Positions 1 to 7,610 of a stretch of DNA of 7,965 nt are shown here, in pieces. Position 1 is the stretch's first letter; every line of letters starts with the position of its first letter. The notes under the pieces were generated by a model. That model was not told the DNA's origin. It made no database searches and saw only the letters and a list, made by a program, of their open reading frames with translations. This DNA comes from Coriobacteriales bacterium (GTDB taxonomy: Bacteria > Actinomycetota > Coriobacteriia > Coriobacteriales > JAEZZM01): positions 1 to 7,965 of the forward strand of contig JASBYZ010000068.1 in the NCBI GenBank assembly GCA_029983705.1, read 5' to 3'. The translations under genes were made by a program, and so were the position numbers.

Positions 1-1
1 G

Positions 2-178
2 GGAATGGAGGTACCTGAGGTGCTACTCTCAGGAAACCACCAGCACATCAAAGAATTCAGAAGAAAAAACGCAATAGAGAGAACGATTAAACGTCGCCCC
101 GACCTTATCGCCCACGCAGATCTAACACAAAGTGAGCGAGAGGCAATCTTACGCGGCGAATTCAGTTATAAGGAATAA
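2..178 (+). CDS. trmD: tRNA (guanine-37-N1)-methyltransferase, C-terminal end (partial)
   Basis: This is an open frame running in from the left edge and ending at TAA 176-178; 58 residues are visible. They match the C-terminal domain of TrmD, the SPOUT-family enzyme that uses S-adenosylmethionine to methylate N1 of G37, next to the anticodon, which prevents +1 frameshifting. The recognisable signature is EVPEVLLSGNHQHIKEFRR followed by a TxxRRPDLI stretch, equivalent to the PxVLLSGNHxxIxxWR...RRPDLL tail of known TrmD proteins. Here a Phe occupies the usual Trp position. The knotted SAM-binding domain lies outside the window. The last codons contain the probable ribosome binding site of lepB, which starts 7 nt downstream, so the two are very likely co-transcribed. 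Only the tail is seen, but the motif is specific. Confidence 0.9.
   Translation, partial: GMEVPEVLLSGNHQHIKEFRRKNAIERTIKRRPDLIAHADLTQSEREAILRGEFSYKE
170..174 (+). promoter_or_regulatory. Ribosome binding site for lepB
   Basis: AAGGA lies inside the last two sense codons of trmD, 11 nt before ATG 186. It supports ATG 186 over the in-frame GTG at 132, which has no comparable site and would put 47 nt of the gene inside trmD. The spacing is slightly long. Confidence 0.6.
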
Positions 179-185
179 GATAGCT

Positions 186-764
186 ATGAAGCAAGCACAG
201 CACAAACAGTCCGAAAAGCAAAGCCTAGGGAGAACCCTCTTAGAATATGCGCTGATTGTTGCCGTAGTGGTAATTATCATGGTGCCACTTCGCATATTTG
301 TTATTGAGCCCTTTCAGATTCCTACCGCATCAATGGATCCAACCATTGAGGTGGGAGACAGAGTCTTTGCAGAAAAAATTAGTTACAAGATGGACGGTTA
401 TGTAAAACCTGGTCAAATTGTTACGTTTAAAGACCCTGCAAACCCTGATATCACCTTGATTAAACGCGTGATTGCTGTGGGCGGTCAAAGCCTTGATTTA
501 CAAGACGGAAAGGTAGTAGTTGACGGAGTTGCCCTCGATGAGCCCTATACTCACGGGGAGCAAAGTTTTCCGCTTTCTACAACCTTAAACGGTCAAGATA
601 TGAGCTACCCTCTTGTAGTGCCCGAAGGATATGTTTGGGTAATGGGTGATAATAGAGATAACTCAGCTGACTCACGCTATTTTGGTCCTATTCCATATGA
701 GTCAATTTCTGGCCACGCCTTTGTGACGTACTGGCCAATTAAAAACATAGGATTACTTAAGTAA
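186..764 (+). CDS. lepB: Type I signal peptidase
   Basis: Signal peptidase I (peptidase family S26) is a membrane-anchored serine protease that cuts signal peptides from Sec- and Tat-exported preproteins on the outer face of the cytoplasmic membrane. From ATG 186 the protein has 192 residues, typical of the compact Gram-positive type. A basic, Gln/Lys-rich cytoplasmic N-terminus is followed by one membrane segment at about residues 18-40. The catalytic boxes are all present: PTASMDPT with nucleophile Ser49, KRVIAVGG with general-base Lys93, and GDNRDNSADSRYFGPI beginning at residue 154. The frame is open back to a GTG at 132, which would add 18 residues overlapping trmD. I prefer 186 because it has an AAGGA site and avoids the overlap. 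The gene sits 7 nt after trmD and 10 nt before glyQ, consistent with one operon. The trmD-lepB pairing is common in Actinobacteria, where rplS often follows; here glyQ follows instead. Confidence 0.95.
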   Translation: MKQAQHKQSEKQSLGRTLLEYALIVAVVVIIMVPLRIFVIEPFQIPTASMDPTIEVGDRVFAEKISYKMDGYVKPGQIVTFKDPANPDITLIKRVIAVGGQSLDLQDGKVVVDGVALDEPYTHGEQSFPLSTTLNGQDMSYPLVVPEGYVWVMGDNRDNSADSRYFGPIPYESISGHAFVTYWPIKNIGLLK

Positions 765-774
765 GGGAGAGACC

Positions 775-1671
775 TTGAAAGATCAAAGCGATGTTTTATC
801 ATTTCAAGAAATCATCTTGCGCCTCCAGACGTACTGGGCGTCAAAAGGATGTATTGTATTGCAGCCCTATGATACTGAGGTAGGTGCTGGAACCTTTCAT
901 ACCGCTACAACCTTAAGATCTTTGGGGTCTGGTACCTGGAATACCTGCTATGTTCAACCATGTAGACGTCCTCAAGACGGAAGATATGGTGAAAACCCTA
1001 ACAGACTTCAGCAGTACTATCAGTTTCAGGTAATCATGAAGCCATCACCTGAGAATTCTCAAGACCTCTACCTTGATTCACTGAGAGCTATTGGTATTGA
1101 GCCTTCTGAGCATGACGTGAGGTTTGTAGAAGATGACTGGGAGTCTCCAACGCTTGGTGCTTGGGGTCTTGGTTGGGAAGTTTGGCTAAACGGTATGGAA
1201 GTTACTCAGTTTACCTACTTCCAGCAGGTAGGAGGTATTGAGTGCAATCCTACGCCACTTGAAATTACCTATGGTCTTGAGCGCTTAGCAATGTACATTC
1301 AAGGCGTTGACTCGGTATATGATTTGGTATGGAATACCACGGGCGATAAGCACTTTAGCTACGGAGACGTATTCTTAACAAACGAGCAAGAATTTTCTAC
1401 CTATAACTTTGAAGTTGCAGACGTAGACATGATGCGCCAAAAGTTTGACGACTACGAGCGTGAGTGTCACAGAGCTCTTGAGAGAGATCTTCCGCTTCCA
1501 GCCTATGATTGTGTACTCAAGTGCTCACACTCATTTAACTTGCTTGATTCTCGCGGTGCAATTTCTGCAACCGAGCGCACTCAATATATTTTGCGTGTAA
1601 GAACAATTGCAAAGCTGTGTTGTGAGGCCTATATGGCAAAAGTGCTTAAAGAACAGGGAGGTCAAAACTAA
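775..1671 (+). CDS. glyQ: Glycine--tRNA ligase alpha subunit
   Basis: This is the alpha subunit of bacterial heterotetrameric (alpha2beta2) glycyl-tRNA synthetase. It holds the class II catalytic core that activates glycine with ATP and transfers it to tRNA-Gly in the cytoplasm. At 298 residues it has normal family length. Conserved blocks include FQEIILRLQTYWASKGC with LQPYDTEVGAGTFH (residues 10-42), the motif 2 region YVQPCRRPQDGRYGENPNR (59-77) followed by QQYYQFQVIMKPSP, EVTQFTYFQQVGGIEC (142-157), and motif 3 PLEITYGLERLAMYIQ (161-176). The start is TTG at 775, with AAGGGAG at 763-769 overlapping the lepB stop. No ATG or GTG lies between it and the conserved core, so TTG is well supported. 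The stop codon shares one base with the glyS ATG, so translation is probably coupled, as suits two subunits needed in equal amounts. Confidence 0.97.
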   Translation: MKDQSDVLSFQEIILRLQTYWASKGCIVLQPYDTEVGAGTFHTATTLRSLGSGTWNTCYVQPCRRPQDGRYGENPNRLQQYYQFQVIMKPSPENSQDLYLDSLRAIGIEPSEHDVRFVEDDWESPTLGAWGLGWEVWLNGMEVTQFTYFQQVGGIECNPTPLEITYGLERLAMYIQGVDSVYDLVWNTTGDKHFSYGDVFLTNEQEFSTYNFEVADVDMMRQKFDDYERECHRALERDLPLPAYDCVLKCSHSFNLLDSRGAISATERTQYILRVRTIAKLCCEAYMAKVLKEQGGQN

Positions 1672-3758
1672 TGTCAAAGCAAGTCTTATTTGAACTTGGA
1701 TGCGAAGAACTTCCAGCTCTTGACCTCATTAAGGCAACTAAGCAGTTTGAAGAGCTTATAGTAGCTGCCCTTAAAGATCAGCGTCTACACTATAGTGAGC
1801 TCAAAGTTGACTCAACACCTCGTCGTATTGTGGCACAAATTCAAGGACTTGAAGATACGAGTGAAGAGCTTGCTCAGCGCTTTAGAGGACCTCAAGTTCA
1901 GGCCGCATTTGATGCGTCTGGAAACCCTACCAAAGCAGCCCTAGGCTTTGCGCGTGGTAAGGGAGTAGAAGTAAGTGAGCTTGAGCGCGCTTTTGAGGGC
2001 GAGAAAGAATATGTGTTTGCAAACACTAAACTTCCTGCAAGGGACGCCGCTGACATTCTTTCGGAGCTTTTTCCAAAGGCAGTATCAGACATCTCATGGC
2101 CACGTTCACAAAAGTGGGGTAGTACCAGTGCTACCTTTGCGCGCCCTATTAGATGGGTGCTCGCACTTTTGGATAAAGACGTGGTAGGCATGGAGATTGC
2201 CGATCTTCACTCCTCAAATATCTCGTATGGAAACCGACTGATTGCTCCAGAAGCATTTGAAGTTGTAAGCCCAGAAAATTACGAAGAGCTTTTAGAAGAG
2301 CACTTTGTTGTCTTGTCATTTGATAGGCGTGCACAACTTATTAAAGAGCAGGTAGCTGATCTTGAGAAGCGTGAGGGTCTTGTAGCAGACCTTCCAGAGC
2401 ACACCTTTAACGAGGTAGTTAACCTTGTTGAGTGGCCTACGGTAATGCTTGCCCACTTTGACAAGGAGTTCTTGGCAATTCCACATGAAATTATTACTGA
2501 TGCCATGTTAGAGCACCAAAGATACTTCCCGCTCTATGATACAGAAGAAAACTTATCCAACAAATTTATTGTGACCTCAAACGGTAATCCAAAGTTTGAG
2601 AGCACAATTGTTGAAGGAAATGAGCGCGTAGTGCGTGCTCGTTTATCTGATGCAGCATTTTTCTTTGAGGAAGACTTCAAGCTTGCGCTTGAAGACTATC
2701 TTCCAAAACTTAATAAGCTTGCTTTTCATGAGAAACTCGGAACTGTGCTTGGCAAGGTAGAGCGCATGCAAGATATTGTGTCTGAGCTCTCAGCTGTATT
2801 TAATGATGAAAAGCTTAGTCAAGACGCAAGCCGTGCTGCAAAACTTGCAAAGGCAGACCTTGTTACCAGCGCAGTTGTTGAGTTTACCTCGCTGCAGGGT
2901 ATTATGGGTGGCTACTATGCAAAGATTCACGGTGAAAATGATGAGGTAGCACAGGCAATTTCTGAGCACTACAGACCTCGCTTTGCAGGAGATGTGCTCC
3001 CACAAAATAGAGCAGGTAAGTTAGTTGCACTTGCAGATAAGCTTGATACCGTTGTAGGTATTTTTGCTGCACATCAAGGACCTACCGGCTCATCCGATCC
3101 ATTTGCAGTGAGAAGAAGCGCTATTGGTATTATCAACATCCTCACTGAGCTTCCTGAACTTTCCTTAGAAGAGGCGCTTAAGGCGGGTATTAATGCTTAC
3201 GTTAAGCAAGATATCATTGAGATTAATCCTACAGAGCTCCTAGATGAGCTTGCAGATTTCTTTACTACAAGAATGTCTGTTATGGCAAAAGATAATGGCA
3301 TTAACACAGATAGTATCCATGCGGTATCAAATGCTTTAGGCTCAACTATCTTAGATCCGCTCGACTTCTTTGCGAGAGCTCATGCACTTGATAGTGCGCG
3401 CTTAAGTGATGAGGCAAGTTTTGAAAACTTAGCACAAGCCTATACTCGTGCTAAAAACCTCTCTGATCCAAGTCTTGGTGTCAAGCTTAACACAGAGCTC
3501 TTTTCGCCAGTTGAGCAAAAGCTCTATAACAGCCTTGGTGAGCTTGAAGGAAAGCTTGCAAGCCTCATTAAAGAAAAGGATTACAAGAGCGCATTTGCAG
3601 AGCTTGCAAAGCTTAAAGATCCAATTGACAACTTCTTTACAGAGGTATTAGTTATGGATGAAAATCAAGAGTTAAGAGAAAACCATCTACGATTATTAAA
3701 CGCATTTACACAGGTATTTGAGGGAATAGCAGATTTTTCTGAACTAAACACCAAGTAA
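1671..3758 (+). CDS. glyS: Glycine--tRNA ligase beta subunit
   Basis: This is the beta subunit of alpha2beta2 glycyl-tRNA synthetase, which mainly recognises and binds tRNA-Gly and completes the enzyme with GlyQ. The 695 residues match the usual length of about 690. The N-terminus LFELGCEELPA (residues 6-16) is diagnostic. Further conserved blocks are the STPRRI stretch (48-53), HEIITDAMLEHQRYFPLYD (272-290), RVVRARLSDAAFFFEED (319-335), GYYAKIHGE (414-422), the HD-like region around LADKLDTVVGIFAAHQGPTGSSDPFAVRR (454-482), and a C-terminal anticodon-binding (DALR-like) helical domain ending in DNFFTEVLVMDENQELRENHLRLL. At residues 186-189 it reads YGNR, where many homologues have HGHR or similar; I treat this as lineage variation. 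AGGGAGG (1655-1661) lies 9 nt before the ATG, which overlaps the glyQ stop by one base. The PPDK regulator follows after 12 nt. No frameshift or truncation is seen. Confidence 0.97.
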   Translation: MSKQVLFELGCEELPALDLIKATKQFEELIVAALKDQRLHYSELKVDSTPRRIVAQIQGLEDTSEELAQRFRGPQVQAAFDASGNPTKAALGFARGKGVEVSELERAFEGEKEYVFANTKLPARDAADILSELFPKAVSDISWPRSQKWGSTSATFARPIRWVLALLDKDVVGMEIADLHSSNISYGNRLIAPEAFEVVSPENYEELLEEHFVVLSFDRRAQLIKEQVADLEKREGLVADLPEHTFNEVVNLVEWPTVMLAHFDKEFLAIPHEIITDAMLEHQRYFPLYDTEENLSNKFIVTSNGNPKFESTIVEGNERVVRARLSDAAFFFEEDFKLALEDYLPKLNKLAFHEKLGTVLGKVERMQDIVSELSAVFNDEKLSQDASRAAKLAKADLVTSAVVEFTSLQGIMGGYYAKIHGENDEVAQAISEHYRPRFAGDVLPQNRAGKLVALADKLDTVVGIFAAHQGPTGSSDPFAVRRSAIGIINILTELPELSLEEALKAGINAYVKQDIIEINPTELLDELADFFTTRMSVMAKDNGINTDSIHAVSNALGSTILDPLDFFARAHALDSARLSDEASFENLAQAYTRAKNLSDPSLGVKLNTELFSPVEQKLYNSLGELEGKLASLIKEKDYKSAFAELAKLKDPIDNFFTEVLVMDENQELRENHLRLLNAFTQVFEGIADFSELNTK

Positions 3759-3770
3759 GGTTGTAATTGG

Positions 3771-4667
3771 ATGCTTAAAGAAGACTTAAGTTTATCAGAA
3801 CGAAAAGAAAAGCATGTCCCTACCGTGCATGTAATTTCAGACTCTTTGGGAGACACTGCAGCAGATGTAGCACTTGCTGCAGCCTCCCAATTTTCTGCGG
3901 GCGCTGTCCATATTGAGCGCCTTGCTAAAGCTCAAAATATGTCTGAGATTAAAAAGTTTTTAGACAGTGCACAAAGCTATATTGATAAAACCGGCCAAGA
4001 CCCCTCCAAGCTTGCGCTCTTCTACACCATTGCAGATCCCATTTTGCGCGAAGAGCTGAGGTGGGAACTTGAGCAGCGAGAGATTAGAGGTCTTGATATT
4101 TTAGGGCCTGCAGTAGATGCACTTGCTGCTATTACCGGAGAGATTCCTTCTGGAAAGTCTGGAGTTCAGCGCTCAACTGATGCACGCTACTTTAGGCGCA
4201 TTGAGGCTATGGAGTATTCGGTAAACCACGATGACGGAAGAAATACCCACAACCTTGATGAGGCTGACATCGTTTTAATTGGTGTTTCTAGAACATCCAA
4301 AACCCCACTTTCAATGTATTTGGCCTTTCAAGGCTACAAGGTGGCAAACGTACCCCTAGCTATAGGTATGGAGCCTCCTGCAGAGCTCTACGATATAGAG
4401 CCCTATAAAATTTATGGATTGCTGTCCACCCCAGAGGTCTTATCGGAAATTAGAAATAGGCGTTTGGGTAGCGATAGAGCGCGAAATGCTGCAGGTTCGT
4501 ATGCCGATAAGAGCGAGATATCTGCAGAGCTTAAAGACGCTCGTGACTTAATGAGGAGGCTTGGCTGTATTGTTATTAGAACTGACAACAAAGCAGTTGA
4601 AGAAACAGCCCAAGAAATCCTCAAATATTACGAGGCGGCGGTGCGAGCCCGAAATGAGCAAGCATAA
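3771..4667 (+). CDS. Pyruvate, phosphate dikinase regulatory protein (bifunctional kinase/pyrophosphorylase, DUF299 family)
   Basis: This belongs to the PDRP/PpsR family, bifunctional enzymes that switch off PPDK (or PEP synthase) by ADP-dependent phosphorylation of an active-site threonine and restore it by phosphate-dependent removal, releasing pyrophosphate. The 298-residue protein has the family opening VHVISDSLGDTA (residues 19-30), a central FRRIEAMEYSVNHDDG block (141-156), and the P-loop-like GVSRTSKTPLSMYLA (171-185), the strongest signature. The C-terminal part is helical and charged. About 15 residues precede the usual family start; an in-frame ATG at 3771 with TAAGG at 3756-3760, overlapping the glyS stop, makes the extended start credible. 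The nearby target is clear: ppdK begins 74 nt downstream and keeps the Thr-Ser-His triad this family acts on. This favours a PPDK substrate over PEP synthase. E. coli PpsR is the PEP-synthase-directed relative; substrate choice here is inferred from context. Confidence 0.93.
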   Translation: MLKEDLSLSERKEKHVPTVHVISDSLGDTAADVALAAASQFSAGAVHIERLAKAQNMSEIKKFLDSAQSYIDKTGQDPSKLALFYTIADPILREELRWELEQREIRGLDILGPAVDALAAITGEIPSGKSGVQRSTDARYFRRIEAMEYSVNHDDGRNTHNLDEADIVLIGVSRTSKTPLSMYLAFQGYKVANVPLAIGMEPPAELYDIEPYKIYGLLSTPEVLSEIRNRRLGSDRARNAAGSYADKSEISAELKDARDLMRRLGCIVIRTDNKAVEETAQEILKYYEAAVRARNEQA

Positions 4668-4741
4668 GTAATTTGCGCTATTATTACATTTGATATTGTT
4701 AAGCAAAATTTAAGTCAAGTATGAAGTTAAAGGAGAAGAGA
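4668..4741 (+). promoter_or_regulatory. AT-rich leader before ppdK; possible promoter
   Basis: This 74-nt gap is the only sizeable break between trmD and the end of ppdK and is clearly richer in A and T than its flanks. It holds a -10-like TATTAT at 4679-4684 (5 of 6 bases), without a good -35 at proper distance, and a -35-like TTGATA at 4690-4695 (5 of 6), without a -10 at proper distance before the ribosome binding site. No terminator hairpin is visible, so read-through from the upstream genes is possible. A separate ppdK promoter is plausible but not demonstrated by sequence alone. Confidence 0.3.
4730..4735 (+). promoter_or_regulatory. Ribosome binding site that sets the ppdK start at GTG 4742
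   Basis: AAGGAG lies 6 nt before GTG 4742, an ideal Shine-Dalgarno distance. It also lies downstream of the in-frame ATG at 4721, so that ATG would place the site inside the coding region and has no comparable site of its own. This argues for GTG as the real start. Confidence 0.8.
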
Positions 4742-7477
4742 GTGTCTGAAACAAAGCGTGTGTACGCCTTTGGCAAAGATCACGAAGGTAATAATGTTAC
4801 CGAAGGTTCAAAAGACATGAAGTTTACGCTGGGTGGCAAGGGTGCTAACCTGGCGGAAATGGCAAAGATTGGCCTTCCAGTACCTCCAGGATTTACCATC
4901 AGTTGTCAAACTTGTGTTGAGTATGCAGGGGCTGACAATACTTGGCCTGAAGGCGCGCTTGATGAGATTGAAAAGTATCGTGAAGATCTAGAGCAGCGCA
5001 TTGGCAAAAAGATTGGCGACTCTAAAGATCCTTTACTTGTATCTGTAAGATCTGGTGCTGCATTTTCTATGCCAGGCATGATGGATACTGTTTTAAACCT
5101 TGGCTTAAATGACGAGTCAATTCACGGACTTATTGAGCAAACCCAAAACGAGAGATTTGCTTGGGATTCTTATCGTAGATTTATTCAAATGTTTTCAAAG
5201 GTTGTTATGGACGTTGACGGAGACCTTTTTGAAAACGCAATTACCGCTAAAAAATTAATTGCAGGAGTAAAGCTTGATAACGAGCTTTCTTCAGAGCAGC
5301 TCCAAGAACTTGTTGAGGAGTTTAAAGAGATTTTCTCAGAAGAAGTTTCTGACGAGAAGGCCCCTGAGCTTGTTCAAGACGGTAAGGTTTGCTTCCCACA
5401 AGACCCAAGTCTTCAGCTAAGACTTGCAATTCAGGCAGTATTTGGTTCTTGGATGAATGACCGTGCGGTAATTTATCGTAGACAAAACAAGATTTCTGAT
5501 GAGCTTGGCACTGCAGTTAACGTTCAAGCTATGGTATTTGGTAACAAGGGTAACACCTCAGCAACTGGTGTTGCGTTTACTAGAAACCCAGCAGATGGTA
5601 CCAAAGAGTTTTATGGTGATTACCTGGTAAATGCCCAAGGCGAAGACGTAGTGGCAGGTATTAGAAACACCGAGCCTATTGCCCACTTAAAAGAGGCAGA
5701 AGGTCTTGAAGAGGCTGGTAGAGACCTTGAAGAGGTATTTACCATTCTTGAAAATCACTACCGCGACATGTGCGATATTGAGTTTACTATTGAGCAAGGT
5801 AAGCTTTGGATGCTTCAAACCCGCGTGGGTAAGAGAACCGCTGCTGCTGCACTTAAGATTGCAATTGAGATGGTTAATGAAGGACTTATCTCTAAAGAAG
5901 AGGCAGTGCTCCGCGTTGACCCAGCCCAGCTTGACCAGCTCCTTCACCCACAATTTGATACTTCAGCAGACTACGATGTAATTGCAAAGGGTCTTAATGC
6001 ATCTCCTGGTGCTGCAGTGGGCGGCATCGTATTTACCGCTCAAGATGCTGTTAAAAAGACAGAAGCGGGCGAGAAGGTCATCTTAGTAAGATGGGAGACC
6101 AACCCTGATGACCTAGCCGGCATGATTGCTGCAGAGGGAATATTGACCTCACATGGTGGAAAGACCTCACACGCTGCAGTTATTGCACGTGGTATGGGTG
6201 CTCCTTGTGTATGCGGTGTTGAGGCACTAAAGATTGATGCTGCAAACAAGCTTGTTTCTGTTTCTGGAACTGACATCGTACTTCATGAAGGCGATATGAT
6301 TTCAATTGACGGTACCACCGGTTCTGTTGTACGCGGTGCTGTTGAACTTGTAAATCCTGAGCTTTCTGGCGACCTTGAGACCATTTTAGAGTGGGCTGAT
6401 GAGGTGCGCGATATGGATGTAAGAGCTAATGCAGATAATCCAGAGGACGCAAAGATTGCTAAAAACTTTGGAGCATCAGGCATTGGTCTTTGCAGAACTG
6501 AGCATATGTTCTTAGGTGAGCGCAAAAACATCATCCAATCATTTATCCTCTCAGAAGATGATGAGTCACAAAAGAAGGCACTTTCAGATCTTTTAGATGC
6601 TCAAAAGGGAGACTTCTTAAAGATTTTTGAAGAGATGGACGGTAGAAGCGTTACCGTAAGACTTCTTGACCCACCACTCCATGAGTTCTTAGATGACCCA
6701 AGAAAACTTGAGGTAGAAATTACCAAGCTTAAGGCTGAGGGCGCATCGGAGGAATTAATTGAGCAAAAGCAAAAACTACTTGCTCAAATTGATCAGATGA
6801 CAGAAGCAAACCCTATGCTTGGACTAAGAGGTTGTCGTTTAGGTATTCTTCACCCAGAGCTTCCAAAGATGCAGGTAAGAGCTATTGTATCTGCGGCATG
6901 CGAACTCAAGAAGGCTGGAAAAGATCCTAAGCCTGAGATTATGGTTCCGCTTGTATCAGTAAAGCCTGAACTTCAAAGCCTTCGTGAGCTTATCACTGAA
7001 GTTATGAAAGAAGTTATGGATGAAGAGGGCGTAAGCCTAGAGATTCCTATTGGTACGATGATCGAGCTTCCACGCGCTGCTTTGAGCGCTGATGAGCTTG
7101 CTGAGGTTGCAGACTTCTACAGCTTTGGTACCAACGACTTAACCCAGACTACCTTTGGTTTCTCTCGTGATGACGTTGAGGCTAAGTTTATCCCAACCTA
7201 CCTTGCTAAAAAGGTATTACCTTATAACCCATTTGAAACCGTTGATCCTCGTGTGGCAGAGCTTGTATCAATTGCCTGCTCAAGAGGTAGAGAGACTAAC
7301 CCTAACATTCATTTAGGTGTTTGTGGTGAGCATGGTGGAGACCCAGACTCTGTAAAGACCTTCTACAAGATTGGTCTTGACTACGTTTCTTGCTCTCCAT
7401 ACCGCGTTCCACTTGCTCGTCTTGCTGCTGCCCAAGCTAAGCTTGAAAAAGAGCATGAATCTAGTGATAATCGCTAA
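4742..7477 (+). CDS. ppdK: Pyruvate, phosphate dikinase
   Basis: PPDK reversibly converts pyruvate, ATP and phosphate to phosphoenolpyruvate, AMP and pyrophosphate. In anaerobes it can act in gluconeogenesis or as a pyrophosphate-linked glycolytic step. From GTG 4742 the protein has 911 residues, slightly longer than the roughly 875 of clostridial forms. An N-terminal ATP-grasp domain (to about 350) contains KFTLGGKGANLAEMAKIGLP (from residue 27), SVRSGAAFSMPGMMDTVLNLG (from 101) and the TGVAFTRNPADG region (from about 275). The phosphohistidine swivelling domain has GGKTSHAAVIARGMG, with catalytic His477 and regulatory Thr475. The C-terminal PEP-binding barrel has GLCRTEHMF (Arg585), VRLLDPPLHEF (Arg640), metal-binding Glu775 in MIELPRAAL and Asp799 in GTNDLTQTTFGFSRDD, and the acid/base Cys861 in GVCGEHGGDP. 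An upstream in-frame ATG at 4721 would add 7 residues, but AAGGAG at 4730 favours GTG. Its regulator is immediately upstream and a terminator follows. Confidence 0.97.
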   Translation: MSETKRVYAFGKDHEGNNVTEGSKDMKFTLGGKGANLAEMAKIGLPVPPGFTISCQTCVEYAGADNTWPEGALDEIEKYREDLEQRIGKKIGDSKDPLLVSVRSGAAFSMPGMMDTVLNLGLNDESIHGLIEQTQNERFAWDSYRRFIQMFSKVVMDVDGDLFENAITAKKLIAGVKLDNELSSEQLQELVEEFKEIFSEEVSDEKAPELVQDGKVCFPQDPSLQLRLAIQAVFGSWMNDRAVIYRRQNKISDELGTAVNVQAMVFGNKGNTSATGVAFTRNPADGTKEFYGDYLVNAQGEDVVAGIRNTEPIAHLKEAEGLEEAGRDLEEVFTILENHYRDMCDIEFTIEQGKLWMLQTRVGKRTAAAALKIAIEMVNEGLISKEEAVLRVDPAQLDQLLHPQFDTSADYDVIAKGLNASPGAAVGGIVFTAQDAVKKTEAGEKVILVRWETNPDDLAGMIAAEGILTSHGGKTSHAAVIARGMGAPCVCGVEALKIDAANKLVSVSGTDIVLHEGDMISIDGTTGSVVRGAVELVNPELSGDLETILEWADEVRDMDVRANADNPEDAKIAKNFGASGIGLCRTEHMFLGERKNIIQSFILSEDDESQKKALSDLLDAQKGDFLKIFEEMDGRSVTVRLLDPPLHEFLDDPRKLEVEITKLKAEGASEELIEQKQKLLAQIDQMTEANPMLGLRGCRLGILHPELPKMQVRAIVSAACELKKAGKDPKPEIMVPLVSVKPELQSLRELITEVMKEVMDEEGVSLEIPIGTMIELPRAALSADELAEVADFYSFGTNDLTQTTFGFSRDDVEAKFIPTYLAKKVLPYNPFETVDPRVAELVSIACSRGRETNPNIHLGVCGEHGGDPDSVKTFYKIGLDYVSCSPYRVPLARLAAAQAKLEKEHESSDNR

Positions 7478-7487
7478 AGCTTTTAGC
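7473..7487 (+). repeat. Small perfect inverted repeat over the ppdK stop codon
   Basis: GCTAAA (7473-7478), a 3-nt spacer, then TTTAGC (7482-7487). It includes the last base of the final codon region and the TAA. The stem has only two GC pairs and no U tract follows, so it is not a terminator by itself. It may be incidental. Confidence 0.35.
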
Positions 7488-7504
7488 TAGATATTGATTG
7501 CTTT

Positions 7505-7545
7505 TGAGCCTCGCATTCAGATTGTTTGCGAGGCTCATTTTGTTT
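7505..7545 (+). terminator. Rho-independent terminator after ppdK
   Basis: TGAGCCTCGC (7505-7514) pairs perfectly with GCGAGGCTCA (7528-7537), and A7515-T7527 can add an eleventh pair, leaving an 11-nt loop. The T-rich stretch TTTTGTTT follows on the + strand. It lies 27 nt past the ppdK stop and separates that unit from dgt. The opposite strand has no U tract after the stem, so it should act in one direction only. Confidence 0.9.
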
Positions 7546-7597
7546 ATGTCAGAGCCATTAGTTAAAGTGGGGATATACAAAACAAACGCGAGTAATT

Positions 7598-7603
7598 AGG
7601 AGG
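7598..7603 (+). promoter_or_regulatory. Ribosome binding site for dgt
   Basis: AGGAGG lies 7 nt before ATG 7611, a near-perfect match to the 16S rRNA tail at an ideal distance. It fixes the dgt start. Between the terminator and this site only a weak -10-like TATACA (7574-7579) is visible, with no convincing -35, so the dgt promoter is not assigned. Confidence 0.8.
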
Positions 7604-7610
7604 TGTCTCC

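Noticed and set aside
132..185. Upstream GTG start that would extend LepB by 18 residues into trmD
   Set aside because: There is no ribosome binding site before the GTG, the overlap with trmD would be 47 nt, and ATG 186 has AAGGA at usable distance and gives the normal compact family length.
1898..2506. Several open frames of 61-97 codons on both strands within glyS (1898-2191, 2149-2334 and 2279-2506 on the minus strand; 1975-2187 on the plus strand)
   Set aside because: They lie wholly inside a convincing glyS frame, show no recognisable motifs, and have the look of chance frames opposite or offset from real coding sequence.
5687..5981. Overlapping 88- and 91-codon frames on opposite strands inside ppdK
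   Set aside because: They are shadows of the ppdK frame, which carries continuous family similarity through this region.
7505..7545. The hairpin after ppdK acting as a bidirectional terminator
   Set aside because: The reverse strand lacks a U tract after the stem, and no convergent minus-strand gene lies downstream.
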